A DNA stretch of 64,000 bases. Source: an uncultured Prevotella sp. (GTDB lineage: Bacteria; Bacteroidota; Bacteroidia; Bacteroidales; Bacteroidaceae). The stretch's first letter is position 1. Each line of letters opens with the position of its first letter. The position numbers and the translations under genes are program-made. This document shows, piece after piece, positions 20,161-30,332 of the stretch. The DNA lies in the NCBI GenBank assembly GCA_944320235.1, contig CALUGQ010000009.1, positions 1-64,000 on the forward strand. Reading direction: 5' to 3'. The notes beneath the pieces are model-generated. The model searched no databases, was not told the origin of the DNA, and was given only the letters and a program-made list of their open reading frames with translations.

Positions 20161-22368
20161 TCACTTCATCTCCGCATTGAAGAAATTGAGCGCCTGGCGG
20201 AACAGGTGGTTGCGCGTGTTGCCGCCCGAAATGCTGTGGTTACGGTTTACGTAGACAAGCTCGCGGAAGTCCTTGTCGGCCTGTACCAATGCCTCGGTGT
20301 ACTCCGCGGTGTTCTGGAAGTGCACGTTGTCGTCGGCAAGCCCGTGGCAGATGAGCAGCGCGCCGCTCAGCTTGGAGGCCCGCGCGATGGGGTTCACCTC
20401 GTCGTATCCTTGCGGGTTCTCCTTAGGCGTGCGCATATAACGCTCCGAATATACCGTGTCGTAGAAGCGCCAGCTCGTAGGCGGGGCGATGGCAACGCCA
20501 GCGCGGAACACGGGCCTGCCCTCGCTCATGCTCATGAGCGTGTTCCATCCGCCATAGCTCCAGCCCCAGATGCCGATGCGGTCCTTGTCTACGTAAGGCT
20601 GGCCTGCCAGCCACTGGGCCGTCTCCACCTGGTCCTTGGCCTCGAGTTCGCCCAGGCGCAGGTATGTACACTTCTCGAACTCGGCCCCGCGGCCGCCAGT
20701 ACCGCGCCCATCGACGCACACTACGACGTAGCCCTGCTGCGCAAAGTACTGCTCGAGCATGGCTCCCTGGCCGCACATGCCTATGTTCCAGCTGTTGAGC
20801 ACCTGCTGGTTGCCGGGGCCGCCATACTGGTACATGATGACGGGATAGCGGCGGGCGGGGTCGAAACCGGCGGGCTTGACCATCCACCCGTTGAGCTGCA
20901 CGCCCTCTGACGTGGCAAACGAGAACATCTCCCGCGTGCCGAGGCCGCACGATGCCAGCTTTTTCTTAAGCTCCTTGTTGTCTATCAGCGTGGCGAGCTG
21001 CTTGCCTGAGTTGTTGTTGAGGGTATATACGGCGGGGGTGTCCTTGTCGCTCCAGGAGTTGATGAAGTACTTGTAGTTCTTGCTGAACGTGGCGTTGTTG
21101 TGGCCTTCCTTCGCCGTGAGGCGCTCGGTCTTGCCGTTCTGGTGGGTCACGTACACCTGCTTGTCTTGCGGGCCGAGCGTGTTGGCGGCGTAATATACGT
21201 CGCCAGTGGCCTCGTCGTAGCCGTAGACGTCGGTTACCTCAAACTTGCCGCTGGTCATCTGCCGCCTCAGCTGGCCTCCGAGTGTGTAGAGATAGAGGTG
21301 CATATACCCGTCGCGGTCGCTGGGCAGGAGTATGTGCCTGTCTGTGAACTTGATGGCGGCCATGGCTTCCTGCTTTACATACTTGTCCACTTTCTCCTGT
21401 ATGACGAGCTGGCAGACCGTAGACAGCGGGTTGGCCATGTAGATGGATAGGTTGTCCTGGTGGCGGTTCATGGTGAACACGGCCACCTTCGCCGGGTCGC
21501 TTGTCATCTTTATGCGCGGTATGTAGCCGTCGGCATCGAGCGGCAGCTGCATCTGGCGCGTCTGTCGCGACTTTATGTCGAAGCTGTGCACGGTCACTTT
21601 AGAGTTGTCGCCGCCTGCCACGGGATACTTGTACCTGTATTCGCCGGGATAGGAGGCATACTCGTCGCGGGCGGGGTTGGAGCCGCGGAAGAGCTGCATG
21701 GCATACTCTTTCACTGCCGACTCGTCATAGCGGATCCAGCAGAGCTGCCGGCTGTCGGCTGTGAACACGAGGCTGCTGTTTGTGGCAAACTCCTCCTCGT
21801 AAACCCAGTCGGGCACGCCGTTTATCACTTCGTTGCGCTTCCCGTCCTTTGTCACCTGGCTCTCGGAGTTGCCGTAGAGCAGCTTTACGAGGTAGATGTT
21901 GCCTTCGCGCACGAAGGCGATCATCGTTCCGTCGGGCGAGAAGAGCGGTGCCTGCTGGGGACCGCCGTCAGACAGCGGCTCGACGGAGCTGTTGCCGAGG
22001 GTGTAGATGTAGTATACCGCAGTGAACGAGCGGCGGTATATGGGCTTGGTCTGGGTCTGGATGAGCATCCGCTTGCCGTCGGGGCTGAGTATATAGCCGT
22101 CTACCGAGGTTATGCTTGCGCCGCGTACGGTGTTGGCGTCGAACAGCACCCCGACCTGCTTTCCCGTCTTGAACGAGTACTTCACAATCTGTTTCCTGTC
22201 CTTGCTTATCTGTGCGTAGGTCTCGCCGTCGGCCAAAGGCTCCACTCGCGTGAGCGACTCGCCGGCGAAGCTGCCGCCGGTGATGTCCTTCAGGTCGAGG
22301 CGGCCGCCTGCAAGCATGGTCGAGGCGGCAACGAGCAACGTTGCGCACATAACTGCCATTCTTTTCAT
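20161..22368 (-). CDS. S9 family prolyl/dipeptidyl peptidase (DPP-IV type), exported
   Basis: This 735-residue protein has a signal peptide (MKRMAVMCATLLVAASTMLA), an N-terminal eight-bladed beta-propeller (DPP-IV_N, about residues 30-480) and a C-terminal alpha/beta-hydrolase domain. The nucleophile is Ser604 in GWSYGG, followed by Asp in HGLADDNVHF and His in NRNHSI. EEEFA, in the propeller (VYEEEFATNSS), is the double-Glu motif that binds the substrate N-terminus in DPP-IV. It probably releases X-Pro or X-Ala dipeptides in the periplasm. It is the first gene of a three-gene run, from a TAACTTTG box at 22400. Confidence 0.93.
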   Translation of the reverse strand: MKRMAVMCATLLVAASTMLAGGRLDLKDITGGSFAGESLTRVEPLADGETYAQISKDRKQIVKYSFKTGKQVGVLFDANTVRGASITSVDGYILSPDGKRMLIQTQTKPIYRRSFTAVYYIYTLGNSSVEPLSDGGPQQAPLFSPDGTMIAFVREGNIYLVKLLYGNSESQVTKDGKRNEVINGVPDWVYEEEFATNSSLVFTADSRQLCWIRYDESAVKEYAMQLFRGSNPARDEYASYPGEYRYKYPVAGGDNSKVTVHSFDIKSRQTRQMQLPLDADGYIPRIKMTSDPAKVAVFTMNRHQDNLSIYMANPLSTVCQLVIQEKVDKYVKQEAMAAIKFTDRHILLPSDRDGYMHLYLYTLGGQLRRQMTSGKFEVTDVYGYDEATGDVYYAANTLGPQDKQVYVTHQNGKTERLTAKEGHNNATFSKNYKYFINSWSDKDTPAVYTLNNNSGKQLATLIDNKELKKKLASCGLGTREMFSFATSEGVQLNGWMVKPAGFDPARRYPVIMYQYGGPGNQQVLNSWNIGMCGQGAMLEQYFAQQGYVVVCVDGRGTGGRGAEFEKCTYLRLGELEAKDQVETAQWLAGQPYVDKDRIGIWGWSYGGWNTLMSMSEGRPVFRAGVAIAPPTSWRFYDTVYSERYMRTPKENPQGYDEVNPIARASKLSGALLICHGLADDNVHFQNTAEYTEALVQADKDFRELVYVNRNHSISGGNTRNHLFRQALNFFNAEMK

Positions 22369-22399
22369 TTTTGCATCTGGTTTGAACTTAAATAATGGG

Positions 22400-22407
22400 C
22401 AAAGTTA
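22400..22407 (-). promoter_or_regulatory. Bacteroidota -7 box TAACTTTG for the DPP-GH105-SDR run
   Basis: It lies 32 bases before the ATG at 22368 and is back to back with the plus-strand box at 22421. Confidence 0.6.
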
Positions 22408-22420
22408 TACATTATTTTCG

Positions 22421-22428
22421 TAAATTTG
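22421..22428 (+). promoter_or_regulatory. Bacteroidota -7 box TAAATTTG for the radical SAM gene
   Basis: It is separated by 13 bases from the opposing box at 22400-22407, so the two polymerases must overlap and compete. The leader to ATG 22451 is only about 17 bases. Confidence 0.55.
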
Positions 22429-22450
22429 CACCCCGACTGTTTTAAATTAT

Positions 22451-23398
22451 ATGAATAAACGAGTTTACAACGACTACGGAACGTGGGTGCGCACGGTGCT
22501 GCCGGGGCGCGTGCAGAAGATTTCGGTCGACGCCGGCTTCACCTGCCCCAACCGCGACGGCCGCATAAGCACTGGCGGGTGCGCCTTCTGCGACAACCGT
22601 ACGTTCAACCCTGCCTACTGCGACCCGCGCCGTAGCATAGCCGGGCAGATAGAGGCAGGCAAGGCTTTCTTCGCCCGCAAATACCCGGACATGAAATACA
22701 TAGCCTACTTCCAGGCTTACTCCAACACCTATGCCGACTCGGTGGAGAGGCTGAAGCGCGCCTACGAGGAGGCTCTGGCCGTAGACGGCGTGGTAGGGCT
22801 GGCCATAGCCACGCGCCCCGACTGCGTGACGGCCCCCGTGCTCGACTACCTGGGGCGGCTGGCGCGGCAGACTTTCCTCACCGTGGAGTACGGCATTGAG
22901 TCGGCCAACGACCTTACGCTCCGCGCCATAAACCGCGGCCACGACTTCGGCTGCTCGCGCCGCGCAATTGAGGAGACCGCGGCCAGGGGCATAATCACGT
23001 GCGGCCACGTCATCATTGGCCTGCCCGGCGAGGATGCAGCCGAATGCCTGCGCCAGGCGCCCCTTGTCTCCGGGTTGAAGCTCGACATACTTAAGCTCCA
23101 CCAACTGCAGGTAATACGCGGCACAAGGCTGGCCGAGGAGTACTCGCGCAAGCCTTTCCCAACGTACAAGGCCGACGGATACATGAGGCTGGTGGCGGCC
23201 TACCTGCAACTGCTGCGCAAGGACTTGGTGATAGAGAGGTTCGTATCGCAATCGCCGGCAGGCATGGTCATCGCGCCGCAATGGGGACTTAAGAACCACG
23301 AGTTTGCCGATATGCTCTGCCAATACATGAGTCAGAACGGAATCTATCAGGGCCAGTTGGCCGATGGTGGCAGCGCGCCAAAGCCCCCACAGGATTGA
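22451..23398 (+). CDS. TIGR01212 family radical SAM protein (YhcC type)
   Basis: This 315-residue protein has the spaced cluster motif of this family: Cys32, Cys44 and Cys47 in CPNRDG...GGCAFCDN, not the compact CxxxCxxC. It goes on with YFQAYSNTYA, ATRPDCV and VEYGIES, the usual radical SAM barrel contacts. YhcC-like proteins bind a 4Fe-4S cluster and S-adenosylmethionine, but the reaction is not established. It has its own promoter, and its 3' end faces the giant DUF4465 gene across repeat array C. Confidence 0.9.
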   Translation: MNKRVYNDYGTWVRTVLPGRVQKISVDAGFTCPNRDGRISTGGCAFCDNRTFNPAYCDPRRSIAGQIEAGKAFFARKYPDMKYIAYFQAYSNTYADSVERLKRAYEEALAVDGVVGLAIATRPDCVTAPVLDYLGRLARQTFLTVEYGIESANDLTLRAINRGHDFGCSRRAIEETAARGIITCGHVIIGLPGEDAAECLRQAPLVSGLKLDILKLHQLQVIRGTRLAEEYSRKPFPTYKADGYMRLVAAYLQLLRKDLVIERFVSQSPAGMVIAPQWGLKNHEFADMLCQYMSQNGIYQGQLADGGSAPKPPQD

Positions 23399-23458
23399 GC
23401 CAGAGATGCCGGCGACGCCATGAAAGATAATTACAAACGCCCTGTTAGCAGACCCTAC

Positions 23459-23568
23459 ATACGGAATTGCTTTGCGAAACGTGCCGTTTGGCATCGCCAA
23501 ATAGGCCGTTTCACAATGCGATAAGTGCCGTTTTGCAATGCAAAACGGCACTTATCGTAACCATCTGT
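23459..23568. repeat. 22-bp repeat array C (five units)
   Basis: Units start at 23459, 23481, 23503, 23525 and 23547. The fourth is a perfect dyad around GTTTTGCAATGCAAAAC. The array fills the centre of the 382-bp convergent gap, and nothing else is seen in the gap. Confidence 0.8.
23520..23556. terminator. Perfect 18-bp inverted repeat inside array C, likely bidirectional terminator
   Basis: Arms 23520-23537 and 23539-23556 are exact complements around one base. It sits between converging genes. With a one-base centre a cruciform or an RNA hairpin with an opened tip is possible. Confidence 0.5.
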
Positions 23569-23780
23569 GCGCCAAGCAGATACGAGAAATGGTGCAAGCA
23601 ATGAAAAATCATTACAGGGAAAACACCGTGCCAAGCCACAAGCGAGCCAGCATCGGGGCAGGAAGGCCAATGCCACGCCACAGCCGCCAGCCCCCAAAAG
23701 CGCGCACCACAAGAAACAAAAGCGGGGGCGCAACACTGAAGCCACGCCCCCACCAAATTCCATCAAGCCCAAGGCCGAAG

Positions 23781-26700
23781 TTACTTCACTACCACCTTGC
23801 GCACCGTGCCGTCGGCCATCTTTACTATGTTGATGCTCTTGTGCGTTGGCGACACGCGCCTTCCGCTGAGGTCATAGCGGCTTTCGGCAGCGTTATCATC
23901 GCCAACCGCATCGGTGATGCCGGAGGCAATGTCGAACGGTATGCGCACAAACTGCACCTTGCCGCGCTGGGTGGCGCTCACGGTTATAGTGGCCTGACCC
24001 TCGAACGCGTCGCTCAGCACGAGGCGTCCGTCGGCAGTTATCTCGACCAAGCGGTCAGTCCCGTCATACTGAGCATCGGGCAATGCATAGCTAACGGTGC
24101 CTGCATTGTCGGCAAAGACAAAGAAGTCGGCAAGCCTTACGCTGCGCCCAGCCTGCACGGGGGCAAGGCACTCATCGCGCTCGCCGCCCAAGTCGTCGAG
24201 GCAGAAGTAAGCAGGCGTGTTTAGGTAGCCATAGCTCTTGTCGCTGCCGTCGATGGCAAAGCTCAGGCTTACCACCTTGCCGAGCGGCCTGAGGTCTACC
24301 CACTGCCACGTGTCGAGGTAGTAATGGTCTGCCGCATCGGCCTGACGGTAGTCGGCAAGGTAGCTTTCCACGGTGGCGGTGGTGCCGTCGGCCCTTGTGC
24401 CGGTGAACACAACCTTGAGGAACGAGCCTTGCTCAAACTTCGACGAATAGCTGTCGCCGTTGATGATGGAGTTGAGGGCGTAGGCCGTATTGGTAACGTA
24501 GAGGCCGCTGATGGTGTCGCCCAGCTCTCTGCTGAGCACCGTCACCTTGCCGCTGCCGAAGCCCACGGCATAGTTGGCCGAGCCGCCATGCCCGCTGCCT
24601 GCGGCGGAGTTGTACTGGTCGTCGAGGCCCTCGTAGGCCGTGGACGTGCGGTTGGAGTAGGCAAAGCCACTCCACGAACCGTAGTCGAGGCTGTAGTTAT
24701 TGCTGAACATATAGCTGCCGCTGACGAACGAACCGGCCAGCTGCTGATCCAGATACTCACCCGTGACAAGCTCGCCCTTGGTATCAGGCCCGGCCCATGC
24801 GCCGTAATCGCCCAGCCACAAGTTCTCCATTGTGGCGGCCATGGCCTTGCCCGTCACCACCACGCGACAGGTGTCGGTGGCCTGCTTGCCGTTGGCGTCG
24901 GTCACGGTGACATAATAATCGTCGCACTCCGACGGCTCGTAGGCTACCTGTGCTTCGCCTGCGGCATCGAGGTTGGCTGTTGCTATCTCCTCGCGCAAGC
25001 CGTTGAGCCACGTCAACTTAAACGGGGCTGTTCCGCCGCTCACCGTGGCAGAAAGCGTGGCGGTGCTGCCTGCGGCTATGGTGTCACCCACAGCAGCAAG
25101 CTCAACATTGGGAATCTCCACTATCGCTTCGCCCGAAGCCACGAACGGCGCAGAGGCCACTACTGCCCCACCCACGCCGCGCAGGCTCACAAGGCGCACG
25201 TAGGCCACGTACTCCCCGCCTGCTTCAAGCGTGTCGGCAAAGGCTGCTGCCTCGCGCCCGGCCATGATGGTGAACGCAGAGCAAGCCTCGGCAGTCATGC
25301 CGTCGGCAGCCGGGGCTGCTTCGGCAGAGCGGCGGATGGTGATGAAGGCTGTGCTGTTGGCATTGGCCTTGACGGCCACGCAAGCCGTGCTGTCGGTCAC
25401 GCTCCTCACCGACGGGTAGCCCTCGGCAAGGGCGGGAGCCGCTGCCGTGGCATCAAACTCGTATGCACCAATAGTAGGCTGGGCGGTGCGAGGCCTGCCG
25501 GTGATGTCGGTCTGCACGTAGCTTACGGCCCTGGCCGTGAGCAGCGAACCTTCGGCGGCAGGTTCAAGCACCTCGTCGGAGAGGAAGCCTACGGCCTCGT
25601 TGTGGCTGTCTTGTTCGCCTGCGGCCTCCACCCAGTCGGCAAACGTCGTGATGTCGGCCTTGTTGTAGGCAAACACTTCGCCACTGGTGTAAAGCACGTT
25701 GTTGCGGAAGGTGGCCGTATTCTCGTTGCCCTGCTTGTAGAAACGGTAGACATAGCCTCCCGCCTCGTTGAGCAGCACGTTGTTCTCCACTACCACGTCG
25801 CCCGTCATGGCATCGTTGAGCCACAGCGGAGCCGATGCTGCAGTGCCGGTGAGGCGCACTGTGTTGTAGGCAATGCGCAGGTGCTCGCATGGCGACCCTA
25901 TCTTCATGCCTGCGCTCGAAGCGTTGTCGCTGCGCAGGCGCACCTCGTTGTTGGCTATCACCACGGGAGCCTCGGCCGTGCCAACGAGCTGCCGCGGGTT
26001 GATGGCTATGGCGTCCTTGAGCGTGGCAAGGTCGAACACGTTGGCCTCAATGACCATCGGCTCGGCGCAAGCATCGCGCAACTGTCCGTCGAAGCCTTGG
26101 AATCCACTTCGATCGGTGGCGTCGTTGAAAATGGTGTTGCGCCGTATCTTCACCCCAAGCTCGTCCATGACGTAGAGAGCCTTTGCCCCCTGATTGCGCA
26201 GGGTGTTGCCCTCTATCACTCCGCCGCGCTCCTTCGGCAGCGCCAAGTAGTTGGTACCGCCCATCCTTATGCCGATGTAGCCGCCCTCAAGCAGGCTGTT
26301 GCGCACCGTAAGGTAGTCGTTGTTGCAGTTGGCCTCGTCCTTTGCATAAGTGTATATGAGGTTAATGTCAGAACCATATTCGGTGGACATGCTTGCGTGG
26401 ATATGGCAACTGTCCACCGTAACGTGGCGGCTCGCACCCTTAATATGCACCACCCCTGGGAAGGTAAGGTCGGTTGTGGTGATCTCCAGGCCGCGCAACG
26501 TAAGGTAGTCGGCGCCCGCCACGGTCACGACTCCGTACTCTGCCGACATCTTGTCGTCGCTGTACTCCGGCTCACTGTAGGCATCGTAATATATGCGCAC
26601 GTCGTTATAGTCGCCCGTTGCGCTCTGTATCGTCACGGTATTGGTGGCCGACGCGCCTGGGATTTGCGGCACGTTGACAAGCTCGTTGTATATTCCGGGC

Positions 26701-29700
26701 TTTACGTTTATCGTAACCGGGCCTTCAATGCCGCCGGCTATGGCATCCACGGCAGCCTGTATGGTGCCGTAGTCAGAGCCTTGGCCCACGGTAAGTGTGC
26801 CGCTTGCGCCCTCCCTCACGGTGCAGCTCGCCGTGGCAGGAGCCTGCGGGCTTAATGCCGTGCCGCCTATGGTGACATCGCGCAGCGTTGCCGTAAGCTG
26901 GCTTCCGGCGGCGGCATCGGCCGCAACATCGCACACCACCCAGAACTTATAGGTGCCGGCGGCACTTATGGTGTAGCTTCCCGTAACTTCGTATGGAGCC
27001 GACTGGCTTTGGCCAAAGGCATCGAAAGCGGCAAAGCTGCCGATGGTGTCGGTAGAGTAAACCTTTACGGAGCGCAGGCTTGCGGCCTCTGCCGCCTCTA
27101 CGGCAAACTTGCTTACCTCCAAAGTGCCGTAGTCGCCCTCCACACGGGCATCTACGCGCAACATCAGCGCATCGTCCTGGCCGCGCACAACGCTTTCTGC
27201 CGAGCAGTCGGCCACGGTGACCGAAGCCACCTCGAGGGCTTTCTTGCGGTAAGACGACACCGCGATGGCAAAGCCGTCGGGGGCGGAATAAGTGCCGCGG
27301 ACTACGTAGCGCACCGTCAGCTTACCATCAGCGGCAGGCGAAACGATGTCGGCGGGCAACTTGTCGTAGAATTCCACTGCAAGGAGGAGGTCGTCCTTGC
27401 TCGTGCTTTCGCCCGCAAACACGTAGAGAGTGTCGGTGCAGTTCACGTCAACCTCGCTGAAATGGAGCCTCACCGCCTCGCCTTCTGCACCGGGGGCAAA
27501 GGTCACCGTGCCATCAAAAGGCGTTGAGGCAGGCTGCTCCGAGCCACCATCGTCATAGAAAAGGAGGCTCTGGCCCGCCTTGACCGTAACCTCGCCATTG
27601 TCGCCTTGCTGTAGGTTGAGGATGTTCTTCACCACGCGCGAGCCTTCAGGGTCGCCGTGGTCGACAGCCATTTGTTCTCCGCCAACAGTCACGAACACCA
27701 CCGAAGCATCGATAACGTCGCCGTCGGTAGCATCATCGGAGAGGTCGAACAGTATGCGGAAGAAATTGCTTCCCTCGGCAAGCTCCACCGGGGTGTTAAG
27801 CATGATGGTGTCCACGGGGTCGCCCTGTGCCACTGTTGCCTCACCCACGGGCTTGGCATCGGGCTGCGGAACGCCATCGGCCGCACCTACGGAGTAAAGC
27901 CAGAGCTTAGCCACCTTAGCCTGGCTGCCTTTCATGTTGACGGACACTGACTCAAGGCTTACGGGCCGGAGACTGCCCTTGGTGGCCACATTGACGGTGA
28001 GCAGAGCCTGCCCGGCTGCCCCCGCCGCCACGATGTCGGTGGTGGTCTGCGCCACAGCCACGCTGTCGATGGCCATGGGCTGGGGCCGGTATTCGCTCAC
28101 CACTGCGTCAATGCCGCTCTCAGTGTACCATGACGCGCTTTCGTTGGGATTGAAAAGCACGGTGAGCGCGCCATCAGCGGCGGTGGAGCGGATCACGCGG
28201 CCAGGGCCTGTGGCCTTGTCATCGGCGGAAGCCAGCTCCCAGAGCAGTTCCCCATCGGTGCCTTGGCCGGAGTATATGCGGAAGATGGCCTTGGCTCCGT
28301 AGGACGAGGAAGAATAGTAAAGGTCGAACTTTGAGAAGTCTATCTGGCAAACATTGCCCTCGTTAAGCGGAACGAACACGTTGATGCGGTCGTCTGTTCC
28401 GGACTCGTAGTCCTCCGAATACTCGTTCTTCGTCTTGGTGCGGAAAGCGAGACTGCCGTTCACCGTCGTAGTAACCGTGCCTTGCCCTGCGTGCGAATAC
28501 ACCACGTTCTCAATGGTGCAGCCACCTTCGGGGTTACCTTCTGCCACTTGTTCGGTGGCTTCGCCAAGCTCCACCGAAACGAGGGCGGCATCGAGCTGTT
28601 GCCCGTTAAGAGCCAGTTGGTCCACATCGTAGACAAGCCAGAAATAGTTGTCGCCCTCCGAGAGGCTAAGTTCTTCATCGGGAGTGATGGTAAACTCATG
28701 GTCTACCGATACCACGGCGCCAACCTTGCGAGCCGAAGAGAACTCTTGACTGGAGCCTGTATAGAAGAGCGATGCGCCGCTGACGGTGGCACTGGAGCTA
28801 CCCGTGGTGAAGCCGAACGCTCCTGCGGCCAAGGCCGGCTCGGTGTTGGCGGTGCGCACGTTCACCCTGAGCATGGCCACGCCGGCCTCGCCTGCGCAAG
28901 CCGTGGCAGGCGCGGCGTTGTCCACGGCTATCGACTCAAGCTCCATGGGCTGCGGCTCGAAGAGGCTCACCTCGGCCTCGAAGCCGGCCGCAGTGTAGCT
29001 CGTGCCATTGTTGGAAAGCTCTACGGTCAGCGCGCCATCGGCCGCAGTGGAGTGTATGAGCGCCGTCTCGCCGCTCCTCACCCGGCGTATAAGGTTGCCC
29101 TCGGTGGCCGCAGTGCCGTTATATACATTAAGGTATTGGTAATATATGCTGCCTTCCGACAGTTTTACGCTGCTGAAGCTCACCTGCACCTTCTTGCCTC
29201 CTGCCTCCGGCAGGAACGTGGTAGTGCCGCTGAAGCCGGGCGTTACCTGACCGTCGAGGCCGCCATCATCGTAGAATGCGAGCGGCGTGGAGCCTACTGT
29301 GACCGTGGTAGCCCCCTCCTCCATATTGACTATGGCGGGGCAAGTCACCGTTACGGGCGTGGCGCCGACAAATGGCTGCACACCATCGGGTATGGCAGTG
29401 GTTGACACAGAAGTCACCTCAACGGCCACCTCAGCGCCCACCGACGCCGTGGCGAGCACATCGCCGGCGATAGTGAACACGTTGCGGCCTTCGGAAAGCG
29501 GTTCGTCGAGCGTGAACGCGTATGCACCGCCATCGGCGGCCACCGTGGCCTGCAAAGGCTCAGATCCCTTGAAACTGGCTGCTGCCCCGGCATAGAGGCG
29601 CAGCGACAGCGGGTCGACCACGCCGTCGTTCTTTGGCAAGCTGAAGGCCACCTTGGCGAGGCGGTCGGCCTGAAGCACCCCTTTCGCCTCTACATACGCC

Positions 29701-30332
29701 GAGGCGAGGGCTATGGCCTGCTTGCCCCGGGGCGACGGCAACACTGCGGAATAATCGGCACCAGCCCCGCTCACCACCATGTTTTCGAGCTTTACGCAGC
29801 TCACCTTGGCCACCCATCCGTCGCACTGCGCTGCATAACGCCACAGCATACCCACGGAGAGCGTACCGTCGGGGGCGGTAGAATAGTAGCTCACGCCGCT
29901 GTACTCGCCATCGAGCGTGGCCACCACGTCGCCCTCGGGCAGCACGGTGGAGCCGTTGATGCCATAGGCATTGGTGGCCCAGGAAAACGTTCCCGCCTCG
30001 TCGGGGTCGCCATTGTATACAACCACTTGGCCGGGATAGCCTGCCCCATCGCTGCTCACGTCGATTTCCTCGAACTCCACCCGCACGGCAAGCCCGGCCT
30101 CGGCCGGGCGGAATACTGTGAGCGAGTGGGTGTTGTTGGTGCTGGTAGAGCTGATGCTGCCTGTGCCTTTAGGATCGTAAAAGGTTAGGTTGGCATCTGC
30201 CGGCACCGTGACGACCTGCCTGCCAAACTGCAACTGCGTCACAGCATCGGCCTGGGTGTCATGAGCCAATGCCGCTTGCGGCTGCAACAAGGTGGCAAGC
30301 GCCACTGCCAATAAGTAAATTTTTTGTCGCAT
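23781..30332 (-). CDS. Giant secreted multidomain protein with C-terminal DUF4465, under a cobalamin riboswitch
   Basis: This 2183-residue protein has a signal peptide at residues 1-23 (MRQKIYLLAVALATLLQPQA). Four CUB-like sandwiches carry FYDPKG (51), FYDDGG (about 353), a variant (about 630) and FYDDGG (about 925), each ending in an AADG(A/K/T)L(T/S)V block. Between them are modules like the N-terminal domain of BNR sialidases (EGDNYFWLVYDVD). A right-handed beta-helix spans about 1181-1624 (YGTIQAAVDAI), followed by Ig/PKD-like segments. DUF4465 spans about 1830-2055 (WLGDYGAWAGP to NTPAYFCLDDLGG). The last residues (YDLSGRRVSPTHKSINIVKMADG) resemble a type IX or Por-type sorting tail. DUF4465 is, as I recall, the domain of BtuH, a surface B12 binder. 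With the riboswitch upstream, a corrinoid-capture or adhesion role is inferred, not proven. No catalytic residues were recognised in the beta-helix. Confidence 0.85.
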   Translation of the reverse strand: MRQKIYLLAVALATLLQPQAALAHDTQADAVTQLQFGRQVVTVPADANLTFYDPKGTGSISSTSTNNTHSLTVFRPAEAGLAVRVEFEEIDVSSDGAGYPGQVVVYNGDPDEAGTFSWATNAYGINGSTVLPEGDVVATLDGEYSGVSYYSTAPDGTLSVGMLWRYAAQCDGWVAKVSCVKLENMVVSGAGADYSAVLPSPRGKQAIALASAYVEAKGVLQADRLAKVAFSLPKNDGVVDPLSLRLYAGAAASFKGSEPLQATVAADGGAYAFTLDEPLSEGRNVFTIAGDVLATASVGAEVAVEVTSVSTTAIPDGVQPFVGATPVTVTCPAIVNMEEGATTVTVGSTPLAFYDDGGLDGQVTPGFSGTTTFLPEAGGKKVQVSFSSVKLSEGSIYYQYLNVYNGTAATEGNLIRRVRSGETALIHSTAADGALTVELSNNGTSYTAAGFEAEVSLFEPQPMELESIAVDNAAPATACAGEAGVAMLRVNVRTANTEPALAAGAFGFTTGSSSATVSGASLFYTGSSQEFSSARKVGAVVSVDHEFTITPDEELSLSEGDNYFWLVYDVDQLALNGQQLDAALVSVELGEATEQVAEGNPEGGCTIENVVYSHAGQGTVTTTVNGSLAFRTKTKNEYSEDYESGTDDRINVFVPLNEGNVCQIDFSKFDLYYSSSSYGAKAIFRIYSGQGTDGELLWELASADDKATGPGRVIRSTAADGALTVLFNPNESASWYTESGIDAVVSEYRPQPMAIDSVAVAQTTTDIVAAGAAGQALLTVNVATKGSLRPVSLESVSVNMKGSQAKVAKLWLYSVGAADGVPQPDAKPVGEATVAQGDPVDTIMLNTPVELAEGSNFFRILFDLSDDATDGDVIDASVVFVTVGGEQMAVDHGDPEGSRVVKNILNLQQGDNGEVTVKAGQSLLFYDDGGSEQPASTPFDGTVTFAPGAEGEAVRLHFSEVDVNCTDTLYVFAGESTSKDDLLLAVEFYDKLPADIVSPAADGKLTVRYVVRGTYSAPDGFAIAVSSYRKKALEVASVTVADCSAESVVRGQDDALMLRVDARVEGDYGTLEVSKFAVEAAEAASLRSVKVYSTDTIGSFAAFDAFGQSQSAPYEVTGSYTISAAGTYKFWVVCDVAADAAAGSQLTATLRDVTIGGTALSPQAPATASCTVREGASGTLTVGQGSDYGTIQAAVDAIAGGIEGPVTINVKPGIYNELVNVPQIPGASATNTVTIQSATGDYNDVRIYYDAYSEPEYSDDKMSAEYGVVTVAGADYLTLRGLEITTTDLTFPGVVHIKGASRHVTVDSCHIHASMSTEYGSDINLIYTYAKDEANCNNDYLTVRNSLLEGGYIGIRMGGTNYLALPKERGGVIEGNTLRNQGAKALYVMDELGVKIRRNTIFNDATDRSGFQGFDGQLRDACAEPMVIEANVFDLATLKDAIAINPRQLVGTAEAPVVIANNEVRLRSDNASSAGMKIGSPCEHLRIAYNTVRLTGTAASAPLWLNDAMTGDVVVENNVLLNEAGGYVYRFYKQGNENTATFRNNVLYTSGEVFAYNKADITTFADWVEAAGEQDSHNEAVGFLSDEVLEPAAEGSLLTARAVSYVQTDITGRPRTAQPTIGAYEFDATAAAPALAEGYPSVRSVTDSTACVAVKANANSTAFITIRRSAEAAPAADGMTAEACSAFTIMAGREAAAFADTLEAGGEYVAYVRLVSLRGVGGAVVASAPFVASGEAIVEIPNVELAAVGDTIAAGSTATLSATVSGGTAPFKLTWLNGLREEIATANLDAAGEAQVAYEPSECDDYYVTVTDANGKQATDTCRVVVTGKAMAATMENLWLGDYGAWAGPDTKGELVTGEYLDQQLAGSFVSGSYMFSNNYSLDYGSWSGFAYSNRTSTAYEGLDDQYNSAAGSGHGGSANYAVGFGSGKVTVLSRELGDTISGLYVTNTAYALNSIINGDSYSSKFEQGSFLKVVFTGTRADGTTATVESYLADYRQADAADHYYLDTWQWVDLRPLGKVVSLSFAIDGSDKSYGYLNTPAYFCLDDLGGERDECLAPVQAGRSVRLADFFVFADNAGTVSYALPDAQYDGTDRLVEITADGRLVLSDAFEGQATITVSATQRGKVQFVRIPFDIASGITDAVGDDNAAESRYDLSGRRVSPTHKSINIVKMADGTVRKVVVK

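Noticed and set aside
24324..26855. Long plus-strand frame opposite the DUF4465 gene
   Set aside because: It is a shadow of a G+C-rich gene. The minus-strand frame has a signal peptide, domain repeats and a riboswitch; the plus frame has none.
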